64,000 bases of DNA from Mariniblastus sp. GTDB lineage: Bacteria; Planctomycetota; Planctomycetia; Pirellulales; Pirellulaceae. The DNA lies in the NCBI GenBank assembly GCA_029251085.1, contig JAQXDZ010000032.1:124001-188000 (forward strand), given 5' to 3'. Positions 55,084 through 63,126 of the stretch are shown in pieces. The notes beneath the pieces were generated by a model. The model searched no databases. It had not been told where the DNA came from and saw only the letters and a program-made list of their open reading frames with translations. Both the position numbers and the translations under genes were made by a program. Positions within the stretch are counted from its first letter, which is position 1; every line of letters starts with the position of its first letter.

Positions 55084-56766
55084 ATGAACGAAGAGATTGA
55101 AAAATTAATTTTTCGCGCGATCGACGGAGCAATTTCGCCAAGTGAATTTAATCGTCTCCAGGATGTGCTGGAAGCAAACGAAGACGCGAGAGTTTTTTAT
55201 TCCCAGATGCTGTCTCTCGACCAATCGGTTTCAGAGATTGCAGAGTCAGCGGGAAATGAGGTTGTCGATCGCCCGGAGGTGAATTGGAATTCGTTCAAAG
55301 GAGTCGAAGGAGAGGCTGGCTCGTCATTGCGTGGGCGTTTGCTGACATATATGTCGATTGCAGCGAGTGCCGTTGTTTTGACGACACTTGCATTTTACTT
55401 CACACGATCCTGGAGTGAGCCGGAGATCGTCCAGGTTCGAGAGGTAGAGGCTGTTCCGTTGACTGCCGAAAAGAACGGTGTTGCTGAAGTTGTCCAAAGA
55501 ATTGACTGTGTTTTAGAAAATGAAAAGTGGAGTACTGCTAGTTCTTCTTTTAAGTCCGGGCAGTCCATTACCTTGCTGGAAGGTGTGGTGGTTGTTGAGT
55601 TTCGAAAAGGTGCCAGAGTCACGTTGGAGGGGCCAGCTAATCTCGAATTTTTATCTGATAATAGCGGCTTTCTTCAGTCAGGAAAATTGACGGCGGTGGT
55701 TCCAGATACCGCTCTTGGGTTTGAGATACTAACCCCGAGTAGCCGGCTAATTGATCATGGGACTGAGTTTGGGGTGAGCGTCGATTCCAACGGCGATACC
55801 GAAACACATGTTTTCAAAGGAGAGGTTGAGTTAGTAACGAGTCAACCTAAAGGTCAGGCGTCCGATCCAAATTCTGGTAGCCAGCGTTTAACAGATGCGA
55901 TGGGGATGCGAATGAAGAGGGAAGGTGAAATTCCGGCAGAGGTGATTGATGCCGATCCAAGCCAGTTTATCCGGACCTCAATCGTTGACGCCCAGAGGAA
56001 TGAGACTCGGAGCGAGATCACTGAATTGGTTGATAAAGAACATTTGACGATGTGGTTTGAAGCGGGGCAGGGGATTCAAAAAGATGCCAAGGGCCGGGTG
56101 ATATCGTGGGAAAATCTCGCTCCAAGCTCATCGACTCGCAAAGATCAGTCTTTAGAATCGTCAGCTTGGCAGGTCAATGCAAGCCGTCGCCCCGGGTGGT
56201 CTGAGAGCGGGCTCAGCGGTTTTCCTGCCGTTCAATTCGGTGGATTCGAGAGTAAGGAATTCTTAGCAACCACCCCTCTTCGCTTGAAAGCCGGTGCGAC
56301 AGCGTTGGTTGTTTGCCAATTTGATCCGGTGGAAGAGAGTGGCTACGGCCACCTTTTAGTTTTGGGCGGGCAAACCAAGTTTGTTTTAGTGCGTCGCGAA
56401 AAAAGTGAGGCGGGCACCTATACCTTATCTTGGCAAAACAAGAACGTGCCCCCCTTTCAGATGGAGGCCCTTAACAATGTAAGGCCTGTTTCAACTCGCC
56501 AGCCTCAGGTTTGTGCGGTGCGCTATAGTGTTGAGCAAGATGTTTTCGAGTTGTCTGTTAATGGTGAAGTTGTTGCGTCTGGAGATCCGCTTGGGAGTCT
56601 GGCGGTGAATTCATCTCAAGTGATTGGGTGCGGGCATCGTCGGGACCGTTTCTTTTTTAAAGGACAAATTTCCGAAATTGTCGTGTACGACAGAGCACTG
56701 GGTCAGAAAAAGTTAGACCAGGTTACTGAATCTTTGATGCAAAAATATAGGATAGAATCTGAATAA
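55084..56766 (+). CDS. Membrane FecR/LamG-domain protein, putative anti-sigma sensor
   Basis: A 560-residue single-pass membrane protein. The cytoplasmic part (1-85) is short and acidic and is the likely sigma-binding region. One transmembrane helix lies near 88-107 (MSIAASAVVLTTLAFYFT). A FecR-type domain follows (about 155-265: ITLLEGVVVVEFRKGARVTL, EILTPSSRLIDHGTEFGVSV, ETHVFKGEVELVT). A LamG/concanavalin-like domain occupies about 330-555 (LTMWFEAGQGIQKDAKGRVI, VYDRALGQKKLDQVTESL). The ATG follows the ECF factor's stop directly. LamG domains bind carbohydrate, so this protein may sense a polysaccharide and release the sigma factor (inference). A sulfatase gene follows 95 bases downstream. 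Confidence 0.9.
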   Translation: MNEEIEKLIFRAIDGAISPSEFNRLQDVLEANEDARVFYSQMLSLDQSVSEIAESAGNEVVDRPEVNWNSFKGVEGEAGSSLRGRLLTYMSIAASAVVLTTLAFYFTRSWSEPEIVQVREVEAVPLTAEKNGVAEVVQRIDCVLENEKWSTASSSFKSGQSITLLEGVVVVEFRKGARVTLEGPANLEFLSDNSGFLQSGKLTAVVPDTALGFEILTPSSRLIDHGTEFGVSVDSNGDTETHVFKGEVELVTSQPKGQASDPNSGSQRLTDAMGMRMKREGEIPAEVIDADPSQFIRTSIVDAQRNETRSEITELVDKEHLTMWFEAGQGIQKDAKGRVISWENLAPSSSTRKDQSLESSAWQVNASRRPGWSESGLSGFPAVQFGGFESKEFLATTPLRLKAGATALVVCQFDPVEESGYGHLLVLGGQTKFVLVRREKSEAGTYTLSWQNKNVPPFQMEALNNVRPVSTRQPQVCAVRYSVEQDVFELSVNGEVVASGDPLGSLAVNSSQVIGCGHRRDRFFFKGQISEIVVYDRALGQKKLDQVTESLMQKYRIESE

Positions 56767-56861
56767 AATTTGGTTTTAGCGAGAGCCAGTGGCGTTGCAT
56801 GAGGGTTCCTGTGTATGATTGGGACATAGTTCGCTGTGTTAAATTCTAAGGATAAATTGCT

Positions 56862-58436
56862 GTGATTAGATTCTTTTTGACCTGTAGTTTGGTAATGCTG
56901 TTTCTGCCTAACTTCAGTTTGCAAGCCACTGATGATGCAGTTCAACCCGTCCCCTCGGATGTTGTGCCGGTCAAAATTAAAAACAAGAAACCTCGGAATG
57001 TTGTTTTCATTTTGAGTGATGATCATCGTTATGATGCGATGAGTTTTCTTGGACACCAGTTCGCGGAAACGCCTCACATGGATGCGATGGCTGCCAATGG
57101 TGTTCATTTCGAGAATGCTCTGGTTACGACATCGCTTTGCTCGCCAAGTCGAGCTTCGATCTTGACGGGGCTCTATACGTTTCGCCACCGAGTCATTGAT
57201 AACAACCGAATGGTGCCAGAGGGAACCTTGTTTTTCCCCCAGTACCTACAAAAAGCTGGTTACTCAACCGGCTTTATTGGTAAGTGGCATATGGGTGGGC
57301 ACCACGATCGGCCACGGCCAGGATTTGATTATTGGGTCAGTTTCAAAGGGCAAGGTCATTACCTGGCACCGGGGCCGAACTACACATTGAACGTTAACGG
57401 GGAAAGGGTCAAGCAAAAGGGATACATCACGACTGAACTGACTGATTATGCGCTTGATTTTTTGGAAGACCAGAAAGACAGTGAGAAGCCATTCTTTTTG
57501 TATCTTTCTCATAAAGCCGTCCACGCCAATTTCACGCCAGAAAAGAAATACGATCAGAAGTTTGCGGACAAGCCATTTGCCCGACCGGCGAGCGAACAAA
57601 AGCTGGAAGATAATCAAAGGAACCTACCTCGATGGTTGCTCGACCAGCGTAACAGTTGGCACGGGGTCGACTTCCCTTATCACAGTGATCTAAATGTTGA
57701 ACAATATTACAAACGGTATTGCGAGTCATTGTGCTCGGTCGATGACAGTGTCGGCGCGGTGATGGAACAACTTAAGAAGATGGGAATTCATGATGAAACG
57801 CTCGTTATCTATATGGGTGACAATGGATTTATGTTTGGTGAGCACGGCTTGATTGATAAGCGTGTCGCGTATGAGACATCCATCCGAGTGCCCATGCTGA
57901 TGCAATGCCCGGATCTTTTTAAAGGCGAAACGGTGGTCGATAAAATGGTGGCCAATATCGATATCGCTCCGACGGTTATGGAAGCGATGGGACTTGAAAA
58001 GCCAGTTCACATGGATGGAGATAGTTTTATTCAACTGGCTCAGGGAAAGTCCGTGCCTTGGCGAGAGTATTTCCTATATGCCTACTATTGGGAGAAAAAC
58101 TTTCCGCAATCGCCGACAGTCTTTTCATTGCGGAGTGATAAGTATAAATACACAACGTATTACGGACTGTGGGATACTGACGAGTTTTTTGATCTTCAAG
58201 CAGATCCAATGGAGCAAAATAATCTAATTCGTAATCCAAGTGTTGGTAAGGAAGCCAAAGCGATGGAAAATCGGCTTTACAAAATGATGGCGGATTTAGG
58301 CGGAATGGATATTCCAATGAATCAACCAAGGGGCAGCTCACAAAACAAACGATTGGAAACACGTGGCGGAGATCGCGCCGCTGATTTCCCCCAAGCACTC
58401 GTTGTTCCTGAGCCACTCAATAAGAACGCGAAGTAA
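56862..58436 (+). CDS. Secreted sulfatase (family S1) in the ECF sigma operon
   Basis: A 524-residue exported sulfatase beginning with GTG, preceded by AAGGA eleven bases upstream. NVVFILSDDHRYDAMSFLGH, LCSPSRASILTGLYTFRH (signature, Cys93) and GYSTGFIGKWHMGGH are canonical. YMGDNGFMFGEHGLIDKRVA supplies late metal ligands. The insertion around RPGFDYWVSFKGQGHYLAPG resembles N-acetylglucosamine-6-sulfatase and related enzymes. The C-terminal region is extended (ETRGGDRAADFPQALVVPEP). It lies 95 bases after the FecR/LamG gene on the same strand, so it may be part of that operon and a target of the ECF factor. A short hairpin follows at 58468-58486. Confidence 0.93.
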   Translation: MIRFFLTCSLVMLFLPNFSLQATDDAVQPVPSDVVPVKIKNKKPRNVVFILSDDHRYDAMSFLGHQFAETPHMDAMAANGVHFENALVTTSLCSPSRASILTGLYTFRHRVIDNNRMVPEGTLFFPQYLQKAGYSTGFIGKWHMGGHHDRPRPGFDYWVSFKGQGHYLAPGPNYTLNVNGERVKQKGYITTELTDYALDFLEDQKDSEKPFFLYLSHKAVHANFTPEKKYDQKFADKPFARPASEQKLEDNQRNLPRWLLDQRNSWHGVDFPYHSDLNVEQYYKRYCESLCSVDDSVGAVMEQLKKMGIHDETLVIYMGDNGFMFGEHGLIDKRVAYETSIRVPMLMQCPDLFKGETVVDKMVANIDIAPTVMEAMGLEKPVHMDGDSFIQLAQGKSVPWREYFLYAYYWEKNFPQSPTVFSLRSDKYKYTTYYGLWDTDEFFDLQADPMEQNNLIRNPSVGKEAKAMENRLYKMMADLGGMDIPMNQPRGSSQNKRLETRGGDRAADFPQALVVPEPLNKNAK

Positions 58437-58467
58437 GCTCAATCTGTTGAATTGGTTTTACATTCTT

Positions 58468-58486
58468 CGCCACGGGAATCGTGGCG
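58468..58486. terminator. Possible terminator hairpin after the ECF-operon sulfatase
   Basis: A perfect 7-bp stem, CGCCACG / CGTGGCG with loop GGAAT, lies about 30 bases after the plus-strand sulfatase stop and 65 bases before the end of the convergent gene. There is no strong T tract on either strand, so it could be a weak or bidirectional terminator. Confidence 0.4.
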
Positions 58487-58549
58487 GAGTCTTCCCCAGA
58501 ATGGCTGATGGGAACTGGGCTGTCTGAGTAATGGTCAGTCTCGGTCTGC

Positions 58550-59041
58550 TTAGCGATCGAGGGTTTCGATAAATTTTTCAGCTCGTTCGACCAGGGCTGG
58601 CGGTCCCGATAAAAAAATAGCTTCGGGAGTGTGCAGCGCTGTGATTGTTAATTTTCCCTGCCGGCTCGTTAATATAGGTTGTGCATTTCGTATCGCGGTT
58701 GCCACGCTTTCGGACAATTGACGATACAAAACAACTTTCTTGCCAACGATTGTCGCGGGAGGTTGACGGTTGACTCGATTGATGGCGTCAATCGTTTGCT
58801 TAACGATCGCTATGTCTGCTGGGTTTCCAATCAACGTGATTTGATTTGTCTCTCGATTGACAATGATTTTTACAATTTGTTGGAGGGTTCGGTTGGGTTG
58901 CTGAGCACTCGCATTCGATCTGCTGCTAGCCGACTGGGCGGCAGCATGGCTAGACGGCCAGGTCAGCGTTGAAAAAACTATCAACGCGAAGCCTAGGCTA
59001 AGTTTAGAAATTAAATAATGCATTGGCGATTTAGTCATCAT
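58550..59041 (-). CDS. Small secreted protein with two secretin-N-like repeats
   Basis: A 163-residue exported protein; the leader ends near AAAQS. The mature part carries two related stretches. The first is INRETNQITLIGNPADIAIV, continuing KQTIDAINRVN. The second is ALHTPEAIFLSGPPALVERA, continuing EKFIETLDR. This pattern, beta-x-hydrophobic-G-PP-x-x-V-x-x-hydrophobic-I-x-x-LD, is that of the secretin N domains of type II/III secretion. No secretin barrel is present, so it is an isolated periplasmic module, perhaps partner of an outer-membrane channel. Several Met codons near the start are possible; the furthest upstream is used. It stands alone between two convergent sulfatase genes. Confidence 0.65.
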   Translation of the reverse strand: MMTKSPMHYLISKLSLGFALIVFSTLTWPSSHAAAQSASSRSNASAQQPNRTLQQIVKIIVNRETNQITLIGNPADIAIVKQTIDAINRVNRQPPATIVGKKVVLYRQLSESVATAIRNAQPILTSRQGKLTITALHTPEAIFLSGPPALVERAEKFIETLDR

Positions 59042-59148
59042 TTACAGTGAATGGATGTCTCTGAGTTTACTGCTATCCATCGGTAGTTGGAGTAGGTTCC
59101 TGAAAAATTTAAGATTTAGAAGGTAGTGCATTGCTTGAGTAGCCGGAA

Positions 59149-61299
59149 TTATTGCAAACCGGACCTTTGTTTTGCACTGTTTTTCTTTTGTCGCTGAGGC
59201 CCAATTGCAGGGTCGGCATTTTTGACTGGGATTTGTTTTTTCAGTTTGGATTTTAACGTTTCCATTTCCGGTTGATTGGCAATATTAGTCCATTCGTTGG
59301 GATCACTCCGAAGGTCGTATAATTCTTCAGATCCGTCGCGATAGCGAATGTAACGATGCGTGTCTGTGCGGACGCTGTGATTGTCTTTTCCATGTGTCGT
59401 CAGCGCGGGGTGATGCCAAGTTGCCTTGGGATCGTTCAGTAAAGGAATGAGGCTGTTGCCCTCAAGTTCGTCGCGAGGAGACAATCCACAAAGATCGATA
59501 AGCGTGGGGTAAATTGAGAGCAACTCAGCAGGTTGCGAGCAGACTTGGCCTTGCTTACCTCCCGGCTGGACAATGATAAAAGGAACGCGAGTTGCTCGTT
59601 CCCACAGTGATTGCTTAGCCCATCGCTCTTTTTCACCGAGGAAAAAACCGTGGTCAGAATACAGGATTACAATCGTATTGTCAGCTAATGGACTTTGGTA
59701 AACCGTGTCGAGTAACCGGCCGACCTGTTCGTCGGTGAAGCGGATGCAAGACAGGTAAGATTGCACTGCCCGACGCCAATTGGATGACTTTACAAACCAA
59801 GCATGGTCAGGCGCAGCTGGGGCGACCATCAATTCACTGGCGATCGCGGGCAAGTCATCACGGTCGTTCGGATTTACCAGAGGCAGTTCGATTTCATCGA
59901 GTGGGATTTGATCGAAAATTCGTTTGGGTGAGTAGAAGGGGACATGAGGTCGATAGAAACCAATTGCCATAAAAAATGGTTTAGCAGTTTGGGGGTTTGC
60001 ACTAGTGCGTCTGGTGGTTTCATGGGCTTGGATTTGATCGATCGCCCAGCTCGCAGTTTGATGATCCTGGAATAATTTTTCGTCATATGACTGCGCCCCG
60101 AAATCCCAAAGGCCATTAGCTCCCTCTTTTTTTGGAGTCACCAGGCGTTGGTCAATTTTGAGTCGCTGTCCCGGCCGCGGGCCGACTACGTCAAAATCGC
60201 CATCCGGGAGTCCCGAAGTATGATAGATTTTTCCTGTCGTATAGGTTTTGTATCCGTTTGCAGCAAAATGACGAGAGAGTGTTACGTTTTCTTTTAAACC
60301 GGTGACTGTCCATGGCTTGGGGGCATTCATATAAACGCCGCTGGTCGAGGGTCTTAAACCGTACATGATGCTAGTTCGGGACGGATTGCAGATTGGAGCT
60401 TGGCAGTGAGCATTGGTGAACAGCGTTCCACGTTTAGCGAGGCGGTCGATGTTGGGTGAGCTTGCTTGTGGGTGACCGCCCAGGCAGCCAACCCAATCAT
60501 TAAGATCGTCGATCGCAATCAATAAAACATTGGGTGACTTGTCAGGGACAGGACTCGAAACTTCGGTTAGGTAAATATCTTTGAATTCGACTTTCATCCC
60601 GGGGTCATGAACCTGTAACCCAATCCCACCCTGACTAAATTGCCCGTTGGTGTAATTGTCTGTGAATTCAGAGGAGAGTTGGCCGTTGATAAAAAACTTA
60701 AAATGATTTTTTCGGGCCACAATACGTACCTGGTTCCATTGATCGTGCAGAATACCCTTTTGCTCGATCGGAGAAACAAGTTTTGTGCGGGTTGCCTCGT
60801 CGCTCAAATTAATAACGAGATTGGTGCCGCGGTCGCAACGATGTTCTTTGCGATTGGTGAAATGAAAATCCCACGCACCGAGAATGTGTTTGCCAATTCC
60901 AGGGTGCCCTAAATCGGCGTGGTAACCAATAAGCGGACGCTTACCGGAGGGATCGGCCTGCGAGCGAACCTCGATTCCTGTATTTCCTTTTCCATGCAAC
61001 CGGTAGCTCAGTGACAAGTCAAAATTCGTTAGCTTCTGATTGTTCCATGTCAGGTAGGAAAGTCGTTTTTGAGTGCCGGTTCCGACAATCATCCCGTTTT
61101 TAACTTGCCAGTCAGAGGCACAATCAGCCGGAACGGCTTGCCAGCCATTCAATGTTTCGCCATCAAAAATTGCTGTCTTGGATTGATTGGGCTTGAGGAC
61201 TTGTTCGTCGGCATTGGCATCGGCGGCTGTGAGTGCGACTAAAGCAACCAGACTTGCATTCAGTAGATATAACAGCGTGGAATTTATTCGGGTGGGCAT
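59149..61299 (-). CDS. DUF1080 domain fused to an iduronate-2-sulfatase-like sulfatase
   Basis: A 716-residue exported fusion. The leader ends near ADANA. The N-terminal DUF1080 domain (about 40-245) has AIFDGETLNGWQAVPADC, DLSLSYRLHGKGNTGIEVRS, the insertion GKHILGAWDFHFTNRKE, and HFKFFINGQLSSEFTD. The sulfatase follows after a short linker: PNVLLIAIDDLNDWVGCLGG, APICNPSRTSIMYG with Cys304 as formylglycine, GYKTYTTGKIYHTSG and LYSDHGFFLGEKERWAKQ. The final signature residue is Tyr-Gly rather than Thr-Gly. The start is the first ATG of the leader. DUF1080 may bind the glycan or act on keto-sugars; in this fusion a binding role is plausible. Its sulfatase half is closest to the iduronate-type enzymes of the window. 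Confidence 0.94.
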   Translation of the reverse strand: MPTRINSTLLYLLNASLVALVALTAADANADEQVLKPNQSKTAIFDGETLNGWQAVPADCASDWQVKNGMIVGTGTQKRLSYLTWNNQKLTNFDLSLSYRLHGKGNTGIEVRSQADPSGKRPLIGYHADLGHPGIGKHILGAWDFHFTNRKEHRCDRGTNLVINLSDEATRTKLVSPIEQKGILHDQWNQVRIVARKNHFKFFINGQLSSEFTDNYTNGQFSQGGIGLQVHDPGMKVEFKDIYLTEVSSPVPDKSPNVLLIAIDDLNDWVGCLGGHPQASSPNIDRLAKRGTLFTNAHCQAPICNPSRTSIMYGLRPSTSGVYMNAPKPWTVTGLKENVTLSRHFAANGYKTYTTGKIYHTSGLPDGDFDVVGPRPGQRLKIDQRLVTPKKEGANGLWDFGAQSYDEKLFQDHQTASWAIDQIQAHETTRRTSANPQTAKPFFMAIGFYRPHVPFYSPKRIFDQIPLDEIELPLVNPNDRDDLPAIASELMVAPAAPDHAWFVKSSNWRRAVQSYLSCIRFTDEQVGRLLDTVYQSPLADNTIVILYSDHGFFLGEKERWAKQSLWERATRVPFIIVQPGGKQGQVCSQPAELLSIYPTLIDLCGLSPRDELEGNSLIPLLNDPKATWHHPALTTHGKDNHSVRTDTHRYIRYRDGSEELYDLRSDPNEWTNIANQPEMETLKSKLKKQIPVKNADPAIGPQRQKKNSAKQRSGLQ

Positions 61300-61457
61300 T
61301 TTAATTTCGAAATGGATAGTTTGTATTAAGAACTAGCGTTGGCGACGATGAATTATCGTCTGAATTGGAATAAAGATCAAAGCGATCCAGAGGATGGCAG
61401 AAATGCAGGATTTCTGTCGCTCTACAGTGATAAAACAAACAATTCAGTTCTGGAGAT

Positions 61458-62903
61458 TCAGTCGTTCAACTGGAAATGATCGCGCAGGGTGCGCCAGACA
61501 AGATTGGGATGTTGGCGACCCGTCGCGTGTTTTCGCTCCGGATAGATCACATGTTTTTTCGATGATTTGATTCGATTCAACATGCAGAAAATAGTCGTTG
61601 GTGGGCAGACGTTATCCTGGAGTCCAATGCCGCTGAGTACAGGGCATTCGATTTTAGGTGCCAAAAACATCACATCAAAATAGCTCATTGTTTTTAAGAC
61701 AGAACTCCAGTCTTGATCATCTTTGGATTCGATCCATTGGTCCATTTCTGGCCAGCTGGTCAGTTGAAAGTAATTATCCCAGTCCACTAAAAAGGGAATG
61801 TCCGCGACACAGTAGGCCACAGCAGAATCGAATGCTGCAGTTGCAAGTGCTAAACCCCCTCCCTGGCTTCCTCCCCACACCGCGATTTTCTGAGGATCAA
61901 TTTTGGGATGGTTTTTTAAGAACTGCATTGCGCGAACGCAATCCATGTAGGCGCCGCGATAAAAATAATCATTTTTGTCTTCGAGTCCGCGAATCCAGAA
62001 GTTATTTGGTTTTCCTGAAATGTCTTTTTGGCTGTTTCCGTGCCCCCGAATGTTGAATGAAAAAACGGCAAGATCATCAAATTTATTGAGAGGCTTCATG
62101 TTCTGTCCGTAACCAGGTAGCCGCAGAACACAGGGGTGCGGGCCTGGTGTCTTGGGGATTTCAAGCCAGCCACTTACGCGAACATTTCCGAAACTGTGAA
62201 ATTCAACTTCGAAGAGTGTCAGTTTTCGATTCTTCGATTCGATTTGTTTGGTCACGCGGTAGTGTGGTTCAATTTTTTCTAGTCGCTCCCGGGTTTGGCT
62301 CCAGAATTTCTCAAAATCTTGTTCGGGGACTCGCTCGCTTTTGATTGCCTCGGGTGCACTGCCGAATCGGAAAAGTTGGGAGTACTTTTGTTGGCCAGAG
62401 TCCAAAGTGATTTTGGCGTAATAGAATCCAGCGGCAGGTGTTTGAAACTTATGCGAGACAGTGACAGTCGAGTCTGCGGGTACCTTGAGAGTTTTGGGTT
62501 GATCGAATTTGAGTAATAAATTTTGTTGGGCATCGCAAAGCGACCACTGAAGCTTGCCTGCGATAGACTCTTGGGTTTCGTTTTTAATCTCCGCTTGGAA
62601 ATTGATATTTGATTTAACAGCGATCGTCCCGTCTCTTTCGCTGGTTTTGAGATGAATTCTGAGTGGAACCTGATCATTTGCGAGGGAGACACTTCCCGAA
62701 ACCAAGAATGCAAAACAGAGAAAAGCAAGGGTGCAGATAGGACTAGTTCCGAGTGACAAAGGGTGTTGGCGAGTCGATCTTAATGGCTGAAAAACAGAAT
62801 ATTCGTCACATGTCGTAGATTCAAGAAATTCAATTTGTTTCAGGCGACCACAGGTCACAGGTCTTCGAGAGTGGCTGGCACTTGGTGGAACGCTGGATTT
62901 CAT
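61458..62903 (-). CDS. Acetyl xylan esterase/cephalosporin-C deacetylase-like (AXE1) hydrolase
   Basis: A 481-residue exported AXE1-family carbohydrate esterase. GGSQGGGLALATAAFDSAVA holds the nucleophile Ser, GIGLQDNVCPPTT the Asp, and PERKHATG the His. VRVSGWLEIPKTPGPHPCVL and FSFNIRGHGNSQKD are further family blocks. The N-terminal 60 residues before the hydrophobic leader (TSPICTLAFLCFAFLVSGSV) are unusual, so the true start may be internal; no later ATG exists before the leader. A beta-rich domain of about 120 residues lies between leader and esterase. It should remove acetyl groups from polysaccharides, complementing the sulfatases. The region upstream also serves the divergent HlyD-type gene. 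Confidence 0.92.
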   Translation of the reverse strand: MKSSVPPSASHSRRPVTCGRLKQIEFLESTTCDEYSVFQPLRSTRQHPLSLGTSPICTLAFLCFAFLVSGSVSLANDQVPLRIHLKTSERDGTIAVKSNINFQAEIKNETQESIAGKLQWSLCDAQQNLLLKFDQPKTLKVPADSTVTVSHKFQTPAAGFYYAKITLDSGQQKYSQLFRFGSAPEAIKSERVPEQDFEKFWSQTRERLEKIEPHYRVTKQIESKNRKLTLFEVEFHSFGNVRVSGWLEIPKTPGPHPCVLRLPGYGQNMKPLNKFDDLAVFSFNIRGHGNSQKDISGKPNNFWIRGLEDKNDYFYRGAYMDCVRAMQFLKNHPKIDPQKIAVWGGSQGGGLALATAAFDSAVAYCVADIPFLVDWDNYFQLTSWPEMDQWIESKDDQDWSSVLKTMSYFDVMFLAPKIECPVLSGIGLQDNVCPPTTIFCMLNRIKSSKKHVIYPERKHATGRQHPNLVWRTLRDHFQLND

Positions 62904-62961
62904 ATCGCGCGGCTCTTTGAAATAGGTGGGATCTTGCGAAAAACAAAATTAAATGTCCATC

Positions 62962-62982
62962 AAACCGATTTATAATTGGTTT
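62962..62982. promoter_or_regulatory. Near-perfect dyad containing a TATAAT hexamer
   Basis: AAACCGAT-TTATA-ATTGGTTT forms a 21-base inverted repeat with nine pairs, one of them G-T, and a TATAAT at 62971-62976. It lies between the divergent esterase and HlyD-type genes (about 60 and 145 bases away). It could be an operator over a plus-strand promoter. No clear -35 was found. Confidence 0.35.
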
Positions 62983-63126
62983 AAACAGGCGGCAATGTGT
63001 CTATGTTAACGATGGCTTCTTTGAAAAAGCAAATTTTGATGAATCGCAATTGCAGGCAGACACCGTTTGTTTTTAGTCAAAAAATTAGGTTTCAATCAAA
63101 GACTCGAAAGTGAGCATGTCGAAATC

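Noticed and set aside
56703-57188. A 161-residue minus-strand frame overlapping the FecR/LamG and sulfatase genes
   Set aside because: Overlaps two well-supported genes and lacks a ribosome-binding site and any family motif.
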